64,000 nt of DNA from Lepidostoma basale (GCA_022606425.2 JAHDVF020000672.1:124001-188000), one strand, 5' to 3'. Positions 1-10,456 are shown, counted from the first letter of the stretch. Notes: generated from the sequence alone by a model not told the origin. Translations and numbers: made by a program.

Positions 1-36
1 AAGGTCATCAAACTGGTGAGAAATATTTTTTTTTCC

Positions 37-486
37 GGATTAATTTTATCTCAATAGAGACGAAGATGTAAATTATTTGGAAATAGAATATGGTAGTCGA
101 GGCGTTTTCAGGACTCATGACCTGTTATTGGTTGGGTTAAGCGATCACTCTATGTTAACAACATTCCCCATTCCGCCCTTCTTACGACCACCACGTCTGA
201 CAAATTTTTGGAAGATGTATATATGCCACCATGTTGAGAAACACTTCACATTTTTTAGTTCAATCTACACTAGCGCCATCCATTAAGATTAGGTGTAAGC
301 ATTAAGCAGAAAATCTTTATTAATGCAATGTTATAAGTCCTGTAAGCGATCCTGAAACCACCATATTCTGTTTCCAAAAAAAAAAAAACAATTACATCTT
401 CGTCTCTATTGAGATACAATTAATCCTTAAAAATGATAAACCCGCAATGGGTAAAATCCAGTATTTGTATACATTCAAAATGTTGT
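37..486. mobile_element. MITE-T copy, left end truncated
   Basis: The block around 44-80 (ATCTCAATAGAGACGAAG) is repeated inverted at about 395-420, and the right end finishes in the family terminus ATTCAAAATGTTG. Further copies lie at 30620, 31362, 46653 and 62296. It has no coding capacity; the short ORF inside it is a repeat artefact. Confidence 0.7.
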
Positions 487-487
487 T

Positions 488-823
488 ATTCTTCTTCTTC
501 TTCTTTTTGTCCTTTCACACCTCCGTGGTGCATAGGGCCTCAAGGAACCTTCTCCACACGACTCTATCGCATACCTGATGCCTTACATCATCCCAAGTGA
601 GGCCTGCCGCTTTAACCTCGTTCTGCAGGGCTCTTATCCAGGTGGCTCTAGGTCTGCCTAGCTTCCTCTTTCCCTCCATAGGGGACCAGTCTAGTGCGCC
701 CTGAGCGATGCAGGCTGGGTTCCATCTCAGAGTGTGACCGATCCACTGCCATTTGCGCCTAGCGACTTGTTCTCTAATTGGCTTTTCGCCTGCCATGGTC
801 CAGAGAACGGATTTGACACACAA
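488..823 (-). mobile_element. LINE-F 3' end (reverse-transcriptase C-terminus)
   Basis: The minus strand encodes about 100 residues with the LINE C-terminal signature RKWQWIGHTLR followed by GRPRATW. It ends in a (GAA)n-type tail, seen as cttcttcttcttc near 490. A second copy at 36222-36478 shows a clear target-site duplication, which supports retrotransposition. Only the 3' end is present. Confidence 0.75.
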
Positions 824-849
824 AATGTTGTTATTATTAAAGTTTATTA

Positions 850-915
850 TAGCCTCAGCGTCCGCATCTCTGCCACCCGCACTTTAGCCTTCGTTCTTGT
901 GGTATCCGTTGTGGT
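850..915 (-). mobile_element. LINE-E fragment
   Basis: A short antisense block matches the LINE-E stretch reading TTRTKAKVRVAEMRTL in the copy at 42905-43380. It lies just upstream of the first pollux-like exon, so it is inside an intron. Confidence 0.5.
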
Positions 916-1015
916 CTTGCGCCTTCCAAGGGTGACCATTTGTGTTGGCCATCAGACATGTCTGATGGGTCCGAGTGTTACTCCGTAGTGTTAGTACTGA
1001 CCTTGGTCTGTGCAG

Positions 1016-3469
1016 GCCTTCACACTGGACCTGAGCAAGCAGCTGCACGAGTACCAGGTGGAGTACAACGTGCTGCAGGAGGAGATGGCAGCCATCGCAC
1101 CCAAGATGGCCGAACTGTCGCGCCTGCAGGCTGAGCAGAAGAGGCTCGCCATCAAGAATCAGCAACTCGCCCAGCAGTATGAGGTGAGTACCACTTGAGT
1201 CCCACTGGAGTACCCGTGGAGTACTGCTCGAGTAACACTGGAGTACCGCCAGAGTGCCATTCGAGGAACACTTTTTTAATATTTATTTTTGTATACAACA
1301 GGTCGCTTGAACCCAATTATTGTATTCAATTTGTTTTTAGCTGATATATTGATTCTCATGACATGTGATAGGTAGCTAATCTATCGCCATTTTATTGTCA
1401 CGACAATTCTACACCAGATAAAAGACAGTGTGACAATCACACTGCCATCGCCGGGAATCGAACCCGGGACCTTCGGTATGAAAGTCAGGGCTCTTACCAC
1501 TCTGCCACGAAGGTCGCGTCTTGAGTAACTCTCGAGTATCACTAGATTAGTCTTGAGTACCTCTCAAGTATCACTAGATTACGTGTAATGATTAATAATA
1601 ATAATAATAATAAATTGGATAATTTATAAAGCGCCATTTTTATGAATTACTCATCTCAAGGGCGCTGTAGAAAATGCTCTGTTTTATCAAGCTATAACTC
1701 TTAATGTTTTGGCACATAGTAAAAGTTCACAAATTATTTCCGAGAATTTGGGCGTTCCCTCATAAATCATCCTGTTGCACTTCATACAATTCACTGGACA
1801 CTTGGACACTCGGACGCACATGTGGCAACCATCTTTGAGGTCTCGACTCGGAAATAGCTGTTTAGAGACGTTTACACGATGCACTTTATATTTAAAACTT
1901 TCACGTATTTCAAACATAATTTGTTCTTTTCACTGAAACTATACGTAAATAATTAATTTTGGATTTGTTTGGATTCATTAAAAGGTGATAATAGATGTTA
2001 AATAGACGCAAATGGAGTACTCAGACCCTCAACATTTTATTTAAATGGGGAGCTACAGAGCGCCAGGACCAAAGTGCGTGTTATGATGTGTGAAAATAGA
2101 GGAAGCCAGAGAGGCATGTCAGGATACAGAGGTGTGGCTGTCTGAAACGGTTTAATGGTAGGTTAGTTAGTTTCTGGTAGAATACTCCTTTACTTTCCAG
2201 ATATGATTCAATACATTTTTGAATGAACGCGAGCACATTATTTGTCAATTCAATCGAGTATATTAGATAAATCTTTTATTTTTTCAGGAGGCCATGGCAA
2301 ACTCCGCCGCCCTCCAGTCGTCCCAGTCCAAGCTGGAGAACCAGGTCAAGTCCCTGGAGCAGACGGTCGCCTCGCTCGCCCGCTACATCGGGACCACGCA
2401 CGACAAGAAGAAGGACAGCGAGCTGCCCAACGACATCCGCCGGCTGTGCCAGCAGGTGCAGCAGACGGACAGGAAGACCCTCGGCGCGCTGGGCCAGAAG
2501 CTGGGGCAGAACTTCGCCAGCAAGTTCGCCCTGACGGACCTGACCAGCGCGGCCAAGATATCCGAGGAGAGCGGCTCGGATCCAGACGATAAAAACGCAG
2601 ACAAATCAAAAAAGATCATTTTAAAAACGGGCTTAAGCACTCCTAACCTATTCAATAAAATATCGGAAGCCAAAAAAGAAGAATTGAAGATGGCCGCTAA
2701 AACTGACGCCGAATTGGAAAAGAAGAGACAGTATCTATCCATGAAGAAATCGTACTCTTGCAACGCTGGTCTTATGGCTAAAGAACCACCAAAAGAACAA
2801 TCAATAACGAGCAAAATAGCCGCAAATCTAAAAGGCTACCCTTTAAGAGTACTCGACGAAGATTCTGAATACAACGATTTGATAGAAAAGCCGAATAAGA
2901 ATCTAGAAATGTTGAAAAGCAGCAATTTGAGCGACGCTTCTAGCATCAGCAGCGTCTCGTCTTCAGGGAGACTCGGCGAGAACCTGATGCAGAACATGGA
3001 CAGCCCGCGAGCCAAAGGTTCTTTCTTTGCCCACTCGCACGAGCAGATTCGTCAAGAGAAGCTGCAGGCCGAACAGTTGAAGAGAGACTTCGACGAGAAC
3101 TTGAGACGCTTGGACGCACGTTTATCTCCAAACGTGTCATTCACGGACAAGTCTACCGGATCATTAAACCCGTCTGAGGTGACAAAGAAACTGAACGAAT
3201 TCGATCAATTTAACTACGATAAGAAAAGCAGTAAATCCAACACCGACAGCGGTATAGGAACACCGATTTCGCCGAATGAAAAGAGTCTCACGAGTCCGAA
3301 GACGGAAGATCATATCAATCACGATGTCGCTGTTAATCATCCGTTGATCGGGTGTGACTTGGATATCAAGTTCGACGTGCACGCGTCTAAGTTAAAAAGC
3401 ATACGCCCTCTCAAAGTTTTGTCAGTAGGCACGCGGGCCTCTTCAGATAACGCTAGCTCAAGGAATTAA
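1016..3469 (+). CDS. plx: Pollux-like RabGAP (TBC1D1/TBC1D4 family), last two coding exons
   Basis: Two exons joined in phase 0. Exon 1016-1183 (56 codons) follows a tgtgcag acceptor and ends at a gtgagt donor. Exon 2288-3469 follows ttttcag and ends at TAA; the intron is 1184-2287. The first exon reads AFTLDLSKQLHEYQVEY then NVLQEE. From memory this matches the segment just after the TBC domain of TBC1D1/TBC1D4 (form DIAKQLQAYEVEYHVLQEE), a coiled coil in proteins that act as GTPase-activating proteins for Rab GTPases. The second exon (393 residues) begins with more coiled coil (SKLENQVKSLEQTVASLARY), then a long low-complexity tail rich in Ser, Lys, Asp and Asn with DSGIGTPISP. That tail is longer than the vertebrate C-terminus I recall. 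The TBC domain and start codon lie left of the window. Family assignment is fairly sure; the symbol is inferred. Confidence 0.68.
1186..1590. repeat. Short GAGTAC-type minisatellite split by a SINE
   Basis: Imperfect units such as gagtaccactt, gagtaacact and gagtatcacta occur at 1186-1270 and again at 1517-1590. SINE-S sits between them, so the minisatellite inside the pollux-like intron predates the SINE. A short (AAT)n tract follows near 1590-1612. Confidence 0.6.
1274..1518 (-). mobile_element. SINE-S (tRNA-headed), minus strand
   Basis: Read on the minus strand it has a tRNA-like head with an A-box (TGGCAGAGTGG) and B-box (GGTTCGATTCC), then a body containing ACAATAAAATGGCGATAG. Related copies lie at 16093, 20205, 20430, 36011 and 58306. 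The shared body after the tRNA-like head marks a SINE rather than a tRNA gene. Confidence 0.8.
2083..2172 (+). mobile_element. LINE-B 3' tail fragment in the pollux-like intron
   Basis: The block gaggaagccagagaggcatg, the cysteine-codon region and a terminal ggttagttag match the last 90 bp of LINE-B. The rest of the intron between 1620 and 2083 shows no recognisable feature. Confidence 0.5.
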
Positions 3470-3689
3470 CTTTTAGACACTATTTTAATGTGTCGTTAAA
3501 GATACAAATTTAATTTTAAATTTAGTAAAAATCTCTATAGTATAGATAATTGGAATATATTGCAGTTGAGCGATTATTTGATGGAATATATCAGAACCAA
3601 GTTGTACTTCAATTAATTGATTTAAATTATCACTAAGAGTGCTTGAAAATATGACTATCACGTTGAAACTGAGTGACAATTGCTTGAAA

Positions 3690-4140
3690 ACTTTATAATA
3701 AGGTTGTTGCTGAGTTGCGATTGTTTGACAACCCCACTACAAGGTTGTAGCTGAGTTACAAATGTTTGATAACCTCACTTAGGGTTATAGCTGAATTACA
3801 AATGCTTGATAACCTCACTACAATGTTGTAGTTTAGTTGCAATTGCTTGACAATCTCACTACAAGGTTGTAGCTGAGTTGCAGTTGCTTGACAACCCCAC
3901 TACAAGGTTGTAGCTGTGTTACAAATGCTTGGTAACCTCACAATAGGGTTGTAGCTGAGTTGCAGTTGCTCGACAACCTCACTACAATATTGCAGTTGAG
4001 TTGCACTTGCTCGACAACTACACTATAAGGTTGTAGTTTAGTTGCAATTGCTTGACAATCTCACTACAAGGTTGTAGCTGAGCTACAAATGCTTGATAAT
4101 CTCACTACAATACTGTATTTGAGCTACAATATCTTGAAAA
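3690..4140. repeat. 41-bp tandem satellite downstream of the pollux-like gene
   Basis: About ten degenerate units of roughly 41 bp share the pattern actacaaggttgtagctgag then ttgcagttgcttgacaac. The array starts about 220 bp after the stop codon, so it may be in the 3' untranslated region or just beyond. Units repeat without unique spacers. Confidence 0.8.
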
Positions 4141-4199
4141 ATAAGAAGCTTTAATGTCAAATATAGAACATTATTGAATGTTTTAATTTTAAAACACTG

Positions 4200-4360
4200 T
4201 TATTATACGTAACACAATTTGTTTGAGATTACCGCGACAGCTGTTTTGCCAATCTATGTTGGCATCATCAGGTGTTACAAACAACTAACTAACTAGTTGT
4301 TTTTTACACCAGATGATGCCAATATGGGTTGGCAAAAAAGCTGTCGCCAAACATAAAAAT
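4200..4360. repeat. Foldback hairpin with two hammerhead-like cores
   Basis: The block 4234-4275 is repeated inverted at 4306-4348 around a short spacer of ctaa repeats. On the minus strand the first arm reads CTGATGATGCC, a hairpin, TTGGCAAAAC, then AGCTGTC. This has the layout of a hammerhead core, with G12 of the GAAA box changed to A. The second arm has CAGATGA instead of CTGATGA. Relatives lie at 14590-14629 and 38053-38092. Confidence 0.6.
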
Positions 4361-4520
4361 CAATTGTGATACAGACTTTTAATATGAAATCATTTAATAG
4401 AAGATATTATAATAACCCTTATCGGACGCTAGATTTTGTATCTTTTGTATTAGGTGTTCCCGGAATTAATGTTGTTTTTTTCAATAGAGATATTGAGAAC
4501 AGTTAGAAAATAAGATATTT

Positions 4521-4690
4521 GGGTTCCTCACACGCTAACCGATTGCGACAAAACTCAACGCCTCAGCTAATGCAAAATACTGCAAGAAAAGCAACAGTCT
4601 ACCCTGTTTCTTCATGACTTTATCACCGGAGACGACAAATGGGTCCTTCATCATGACATTTAAAAAAAGAAACAATGGTCATATGGTGTA
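4521..4690 (+). pseudogene. Mariner transposase fragment, first catalytic Asp region
   Basis: The plus strand reads VPHTLTDCDKTQRLS, a stop, then FLHDFITGDDKWVLHHDI, a stop, then KKKQWSYGV in a shifted frame. TGDxKW carries the first catalytic aspartate of mariner transposases, and VPHxLT...FLHRIITGDEKW is the family pattern. It is broken by stops and frameshifts and covers only the middle of the protein. Confidence 0.7.
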
Positions 4691-4851
4691 CGAGTATAGA
4701 ATCATGTTTGCCACCCCTGATCTATCTGTATATAAGGAAGAGAGTGAATGGCAGTGTCACCAGTCTGTCGATGCCAGTGAGCCAGGCGAAACCGGTCGCT
4801 GTCGAAATAAAGACAAATGTGGATGTAGTTACAAAAAAACGTTGTTTTATT

Positions 4852-5226
4852 TGATGGAAGCGAAGCATGGAACTGGCAAGAAGAGTATGAAAGTTGAATA
4901 AATGCAGTAGAAATGAGATCTCTTACACAAATGTGTGAATACTCTGTGTGTGATAGAGTGTCGAATGAAAATATAAGAAGTGAATGCGGTGCGAATGATG
5001 GTGTTATGAACAAAATAATGAAATGATGAATTAAGATGGTTTGGACACATGGAAATGGAATTAGAACAGAGGAAGACCGAGGAAAACGTAGTACGATCAA
5101 ATAAATCAAATATTGAATGTCGGCCACGTGAGGAGTCAGAGAAATGGACATGACACAATGTATGAATGTTGAGGAAGCGAAAGAAATGTGTCAGGAAAGA
5201 AAAGTGTGGCAGTCCATTCTTTCTGC
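4852..5226 (+). mobile_element. LINE-B1 fragment
   Basis: This is the C-terminal part of the LINE-B reverse transcriptase, from the EAWNWQKK-like segment through RFGHME and RNRRACM. It stops just before the final AYPSGETA stretch and has lost the TTAG tail. It contains deletions compared with the copy at 29160-29808. Confidence 0.7.
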
Positions 5227-5589
5227 CTATTTGACAGATGTTGGATCAAACTGGCCCCACATTTAATTCGACATTATGGCCTGGTAGCCATGGCATTGTG
5301 TCACCTCACACGTGCCATACGACTGTTCTGTTGTCACGTCAGAGGTGACTTGCGTCCGTTAAGGGTTAAAGTGATTCTATTGGTTGATATTGTTATATGC
5401 AGACGTTATAATGTAAGCTAATTGTCACGTGATTCCAGGTTGCTTGTATTGAGTCTAGTAAAAGTTAATTGGAATACTTGCCTTATTGTGTGTAAGCTGT
5501 CTCAGAGGAATACTCATATTAACAGACAAGATTTAAAGAGGCATGTTCAGAAGGTTAGCATACTAGATTATTATATATTTTATAGAAAT
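5227..5589. other. No gene or named repeat recognised
   Basis: The stretch between a LINE-B fragment and a mariner fragment has only short ORFs with no family resemblance. I see no RNA gene or clear repeat structure in it. Confidence 0.5.
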
Positions 5590-5816
5590 TGATACATCTT
5601 TCTATATAATCCCCATTCCGTTAAATGCATGCTGTGAGCTGTGGCACGAGCTTTTTTATGCCCTCCTCGAAGAACTCTTCCGTCGGCTCATTCCCACACT
5701 TCAGAACCCCTTTCTGCACCTGCTCATCGGTTGAAAACTTAATTTCACCCATACGTGCCTTCAGGGAGGTTAAAAGGTGATGATCTAAGGAGCCAAGTCA
5801 GGGAAATACGGGGGGT
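5590..5816 (-). pseudogene. Mariner transposase C-terminal fragment
   Basis: The minus strand reads LGSLDHHLLTSLKARMGEIK, then FSTDEQVQKGV, then FFEEGIKKLVPQLTACI. It matches the mariner C-terminus (pattern DYHLFxxLK...FSSDEEV...FFxxGIKKL), with the DYH of the third catalytic aspartate written here as DHH. It lies opposite in strand to the fragment at 4521, so the two are probably separate insertions. Confidence 0.75.
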
Positions 5817-5839
5817 GGTTCAAAACATCCCATCCGAAT

Positions 5840-6437
5840 TGTCATGCAACAAGCACACTCCTCCAAGCACACTGCATTTGAACGGTCGTAACGTTGCAAG
5901 GGTGGAAAAATTTAAATACCACGGTAACATACTAAAACAATCTCTTGACCCAGATGTAGAGATAAAATGCAGAATTGAGGCAGCAAGAGCTATAATACAT
6001 TCAATAAAATGAAATCACTCTTTTGCAATGATAACATAAACTTGAAACTTCGCCAGAGAATGATCAATTTGAAATATGGCTCTATCGCTGAATGCTCAGA
6101 ATTCCCTGGACAGACATGGTTGCCAATACCGAAGTCCTGAGGCGAGCTAGAATTGACAGGTAGCTGTTATCAACTATCAAGGTTCGGAAGATTTCATATC
6201 TGGGTCATATAATGCGTGGAGAAAAGTACCACCTTCTCCAACTGATATTGGAGGGGAAATTGAGGGACGCCGAGGGTCCGGTAGGAGACAGATGTCCTGG
6301 CTGCGAAACGTGATGGAGTGGACCGGCATCCAAAGTGTGGAGGAGCTGTTCCGAGTGGCGCAGGACAGGAACAGGTTTGTTGAGGTGATCGCCAACATTG
6401 GGGGGACCCGACAGGGCACTTGAAGAAGAAGAAGAAG
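5840..6437 (+). mobile_element. LINE-G 3' end
   Basis: It contains reverse-transcriptase C-terminal pieces: VEKFKYHGNILKQSLDPDVE, then after frameshifts YLGHIMRGEKYHLLQ, RGSGRRQMSWLR and ELFRVAQDRNRF. It ends in (GAA)n at 6424-6438. Other copies are at 45540 and, on the minus strand, 54140. Several frameshifts make it dead. Confidence 0.75.
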
Positions 6438-6463
6438 CACACTCCTCTTCTCATTCTCCTCTT

Positions 6464-6595
6464 TCTAACTAACTAACTAACCATCATGCCGTTTCTCCGG
6501 AGGGGTAGGCAGAGATGATGGACCGCCATACTGCTCTATCCTGACATACCTCTCTAGCTTCCTCTACATTCCTACATCGTAACATGCAAGCTTGT
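6464..6595 (-). mobile_element. LINE-B 3' end
   Basis: It starts with the antisense TTAG tail (ctaactaactaactaaccatc) and runs through the last roughly 110 bp of the LINE-B coding region. It is strongly 5' truncated. Confidence 0.75.
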
Positions 6596-6599
6596 CAAT

Positions 6600-7027
6600 T
6601 TTTTTGTATTCCAGTTTTGTTTCTCGTTCTCTCAGTTTTGCCTACCCTTACAAAAACAAAAAAACAGTCTGTTATGGTCAAGGTACACTTACATTCTGAA
6701 CATGCCTCTTACTTTGGTTAGCCGAGCCTAGGACCATCTCAATCTCTGTTCCCCTCGACTAGGATAATAATACCCCCCTAGGATAATGTTACAATTGTAA
6801 ATTTAATTAATTTAAAACATAATAAACCATTTCACGTGATTGACAGATTCAATTGAAGTCTAATTGACTAAATTTAATTGATGTATCGTAGACATTTACT
6901 GAAAGAATAGCGTATAAATTTCTAAAAATCATATTGCTTATATGTCTTAGTAAAATTATATAAATATATACATAAGCGCTGAATATAATTTGTGCACTTA
7001 AGAAGCGAATGTGTAAAATTTTCATGT
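6600..7027. other. AT-rich stretch without a recognised feature
   Basis: There is no ORF of note, no tRNA-like element and no repeat I can pair with another place in the window. Confidence 0.5.
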
Positions 7028-7130
7028 ATGAATGTGGAGGAATCTAGAGTGGTATGTCAGGACAGAACGGTATGGCGGTCTATCTTCTCTGCCTACCCCT
7101 CCGGATAAAGGCGTGATGTTAATTAGTTTA
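7028..7130 (+). mobile_element. LINE-B 3' end fragment
   Basis: The block tgaatgtggaggaatctaga through ctctgcctacccctccgg is the terminal LINE-B coding segment. The final TTAG repeats are reduced to one or two units. Confidence 0.65.
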
Positions 7131-7639
7131 TTTTAATAAAAAATGAAAATGTTAAAGGGGGCATAATGTAGGCCTCTTCCTCTTTCAATATGTATTTTTA
7201 AAACACCTCTATCTATTGTTAACCTCTCTCCCACAAAAATTTATATCAGTTACAATTTTATAATCGCTTACCCGCCGCTCCTGCTTCCTGCTTTGTTCCA
7301 TAGACCATTTTATTACTGTCACAGGGGTAGTAATATTTTTTAATTAGTTAAATATATAATTTATTAAGTTTTGTGATATGTAGAATAATTACTGGCTATG
7401 GTGTATGTTAATTATTTGTTTCGTAAAGTTACCAATCTTGTGAAGTTAATTTGTGTCTCCCTGGGCGAGTGGTGTTCTCACCGTCTCTGCTTGTGCCGTG
7501 CTACACAGTTCCTGGATGTCCTGGTACTGCCTTGTTGTTAGATGTTTATTTTTAAATGCTGTTATACAAATACACGGATATTTATAATATATACACTCAA
7601 CGCTTGTTTTATTTACCTCAAACAATTCTTTCTTCGTCT
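7131..7639. other. No gene or named repeat recognised
   Basis: Mixed AT-rich sequence with a moderately GC-richer patch at about 7455-7540. I see no coding or RNA signal. Confidence 0.45.
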
Positions 7640-8270
7640 AATATCTAAGTATGATCTCTATGTCTCATCTCTATATCTCATCTCTATGTCTTATCTCTAA
7701 ATCTCGTATCTTTGTTATCTCTATGTTTCATCTCTATGTCTCATCTCTATATCTCTTCTCTATATTTCATCCATGTATATTCTCTGTCTAATATCTATGT
7801 CTCAGTTATATGTCTCATCTCTGTATCTCATCCATGTATATTCTCTGTCTAATATCATCTCTATGTCTCAGTTCTATGTCTCATCACTATGTCTCATCTC
7901 TATGATTCATCTCTAAATCTCATATCTTTGTCTCATCTCTATAACTCAGTTCTATGTCTCATCACTTTGTCTCATATATTTGTCCTATCTCTATGTCTCA
8001 TTTCTATATATCATATCCACGTACGAGTATATTATCTGTCTAATATCTATATATCATCTCTATGTCTCATCTCTATATCTCATCTCTAAATCGCATATCT
8101 ATGTATCATCTCTATATCTTATCTCTATATCTCATATCCATGTATAATATATTCTCTATATAATATCTATGTATTATATCATCTCTATGTCTCAGTTCTA
8201 CGTTTCGTCTCTATATCTCATCTCTATGTTTCATCTCTAAATCTCATATGTATGTCTCATCTCTATCTTC
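7640..8270. repeat. Pyrimidine-rich minisatellite of about 13 bp
   Basis: Degenerate repeats of tctcatctctatg and variants run for about 630 bp with interspersed spacers. The apparent ORF at 7889-8089 is a translation of the repeat. Confidence 0.85.
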
Positions 8271-8512
8271 GTCAGCTTGTCTCCATCCACTGCTGGACGT
8301 AAGCCTCTCCACCCCCACGCCATCTCTCTCGGTCTCTCGCCAGTGTTCTCCAGGCCCTTCCCGCCGTCCGCACAATATCATCGCTCCACCTGGTAGGCTG
8401 TCTCCCGACTTTTCTCCGGCCCAACCTTGGCCTCCATTCAGTAACCCTCTGGCTCCATCTTCCATCATCCCGTCGACACACTTCACTTCATCCTTGCGAT
8501 GCGTATCCCTAC
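8270..8512 (-). mobile_element. RTE-type LINE C-terminal fragment
   Basis: The minus strand encodes CRRDDGRWSQRVTEWRPR, GRQPTRWSDDI and GEAYVQQWMETS. This is the conserved C-terminus of RTE/BovB-type non-LTR elements (pattern RRxDGRW...GRPPxRWxDD...AYVQQW). It abuts the minisatellite at 7640-8270. Confidence 0.8.
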
Positions 8513-8620
8513 ATCGATGACCCTGGTACGGAAATAGGGGAACTAATCTAGGGAATTTTTGACAATCTAGGGAATATATTCGGATGTAGGGGATTTAATT
8601 TTAATATAGGGAATTGGTTA

Positions 8621-8825
8621 TCTTCTTCTTTTACTCTTTAGTCTGTTCTTATTGTTAGGCTGGCCTCTCTTGGAAAGTTGGCTCCCAGCTATCCCTTGGT
8701 AGCTCACAGGAATTTGATGCATCATAATGTGTGGGATTCTGGATGGATCAGTGTCTTCTGCGTTATCTGTCCCATCTGACACTATCTCTCACATTGCAGG
8801 TTTCTTCTTCTTTTTGTGTTATGCG
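8621..8825 (-). mobile_element. LINE-E 3' end
   Basis: Antisense LINE-E starting at a cttcttctttt tail, then ggctggcctctcttgg and ggctcccagctatcc. These match the end of the copies at 11700 and 42905. It interrupts the tagggaattta minisatellite units seen at 8530-8615 and 8960-9010. Confidence 0.65.
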
Positions 8826-8965
8826 GGTCCCCCTGACGTCGACTATTACTTACACGTCCCACACGAGTACACGTCCCTGTCTTGCACAGTTCTAAACAAC
8901 GCCTCAACTGTTCTAATCTCTGTCCAATCATCTGTTTTCTCCCCACATCTCGACGACCCTCTATT
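8806..8965 (-). mobile_element. Unclassified LINE 3' end with (GAA)n tail
   Basis: The minus strand gives an arginine-rich C-terminal segment ending in a poly-lysine-coding GAA tail, like LINE-H and LINE-E ends. Too little remains to name the family. Confidence 0.4.
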
Positions 8966-9017
8966 TTAGATCTAGGGAATTTATTTGATTATAGGGAATT
9001 TACGATTGAAAAGGAGG

Positions 9018-9127
9018 TAGGTAAGGATTTATAAAACATGCATCAGGTCCATAATGACTTATGAAATCGAAGCAAGAGCAGACACTGTGAGAACCAAACG
9101 TCTCTTAAGAGTAGCAGAAATGGAAGG
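9018..9127 (+). mobile_element. LINE-E fragment
   Basis: This translates as MTYEIEARADTVRTKRLLRV then AEME, matching the LINE-E segment IxTRADTxRTK. It lies inside the tagggaattta repeat field. Confidence 0.6.
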
Positions 9128-9710
9128 GAATTTATTGGATTTGGTAGGAATTAATTTTTTATTATGTATTTATTTGGTTTTAGGGAATTTATTTGGCTTC
9201 AAAGTATTTATTTGGTTGCAGGGAATTTATTTAGTTATGATGTATTTATTTGTTGCAGGGTATTTATTTGGTTGTAGGGTATTTATTTGGTTGTAGGGTA
9301 TTTATTTGGTTGCAGGGAATTTATTTGGTTATAATGTATTTATTTGTTGCAGGGTATTTATTTGGTTGTAGGGTATTTATTTGGTTGCAGGGTATTTATT
9401 TGGTTGCAGGGAATTTACTTGAGTATAATGTATTCATTGGGTTATAGGGAATTTATATGGTTATATCGTATTTATTTGGTTGAACGGAATTTATTTTGTT
9501 ATAATATACTCGTACAATATAGTTTTGGTTCTAATGCATTTATTTGGCTGTAGTGAATTTATTTGGTTATAATGTATATATTTGGTTGTAGTTTAATTAT
9601 TTGGTTGTAGGGAATTTATTTGGTTAAAATGTATATATTTGGTTGTAGGGTATTTATTTGGTTGTAGGGAATTTATTTGGTTGTAGGGAATTTATTTATA
9701 ACAATACCAG
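9127..9710. repeat. 19-bp minisatellite (gggtatttatttggttgta)
   Basis: About 28 near-identical units of gggtatttatttggttgta and variants (gggaattta..., ataatgtattta...). Outlying units at 8530-8615 and 8960-9010 show the field once began earlier and was split by LINE pieces. The repetitive hydrophobic ORFs here are artefacts. Confidence 0.9.
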
Positions 9711-10035
9711 AAGTGTCATCTTAAAACTTTATTAAGTACCAATGGACTGACACAATATATTATACTATTTATTAATAATAAAAAATGCGAAATAGACAAA
9801 AATACAAAACATATAAAAAAGTTAATAATAAATAGTTAATCTGTGTTAGTATCAAAAATATATCTAGAAATAATTAAAATATCAATATTTTAAATTGGAA
9901 TTATAATAATCTTACCATGAAACGAGATATTGAATTTTTAGAATATTGTAGATATGCAAATTCTATTCTTAGTCTCTTGATATATCCAATCTACACAACT
10001 TTTTTTAAACTACGGTGCTGTGTAATAGTTACACA
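9711..10035. other. AT-rich spacer
   Basis: Low-complexity AT-rich sequence between a minisatellite and LINE-B pieces, with no recognised gene or repeat. Confidence 0.5.
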
Positions 10036-10165
10036 TTTCTAAATAACTAACTAACTAACCAACACGCCGTCTCTCCGAAGGGGCAGTCAGAAAGAATACT
10101 GTTTTTTCTGACATAGGTACATATCTCGCATCATGCTGATTTCTCCGACTTCTAACATAGCCTAC
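10036..10165 (-). mobile_element. LINE-B 3' end
   Basis: Antisense TTAG tail, then the inverted terminal coding block with gccgtctctccgaaggggca. It faces a plus-strand LINE-B end at 10303, so the two form an inverted pair below the DUF4789-type gene. Confidence 0.7.
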
Positions 10166-10302
10166 ATTTAATGTTTGCTGATATACTCGTAAGAAAGGAA
10201 TAAAGAGCGGAATAAGGTATTATGCAGCTTCAAAGAGACGGGTTTCTCATATCCATTTCTTTAGATTAATTAGTGCTGGAGGGTGTAGGCCTTTTTGTTA
10301 CC

Positions 10303-10440
10303 GACCGTGCATGTCACGATGGGTGAATTTAGAAGAGGCGCGATAATTAAGTCAGGATAGAACAATGTGGCGATCCATCCTATCTGCCTACCCCTCCGGG
10401 GAAACGGCGTGATGGTTAGTTAGTTAGTTATAAATATAAT
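10303..10440 (+). mobile_element. LINE-B 3' end next to the DUF4789-type gene
   Basis: It ends in ggttagttagttagtta only about 17 bp from the stop codon of the minus-strand gene at 10457. The gene's 3' untranslated region must therefore run into or contain this LINE in antisense. Confidence 0.75.
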
Positions 10441-10456
10441 AATTTAAAAGGCTGCT

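Noticed and set aside
2346..2814. Minus-strand ORFs opposite the last pollux-like exon
   Set aside because: Shadow frames of a GC-rich coding exon; the plus strand has splice sites and a coiled-coil protein.
3690..4140. Regularly spaced repeat that could be mistaken for a CRISPR array
   Set aside because: Units are tandem with no unique spacers, the context is an insect gene, and there are no cas genes.
7889..8089. Ser/Leu/His-rich ORF
   Set aside because: Translation of the 13-bp pyrimidine-rich minisatellite.
9054..9553. Hydrophobic repetitive ORFs resembling membrane segments
   Set aside because: The sequence is the 19-bp minisatellite; the apparent transmembrane pattern comes from ttt/tta/ggt triplets.
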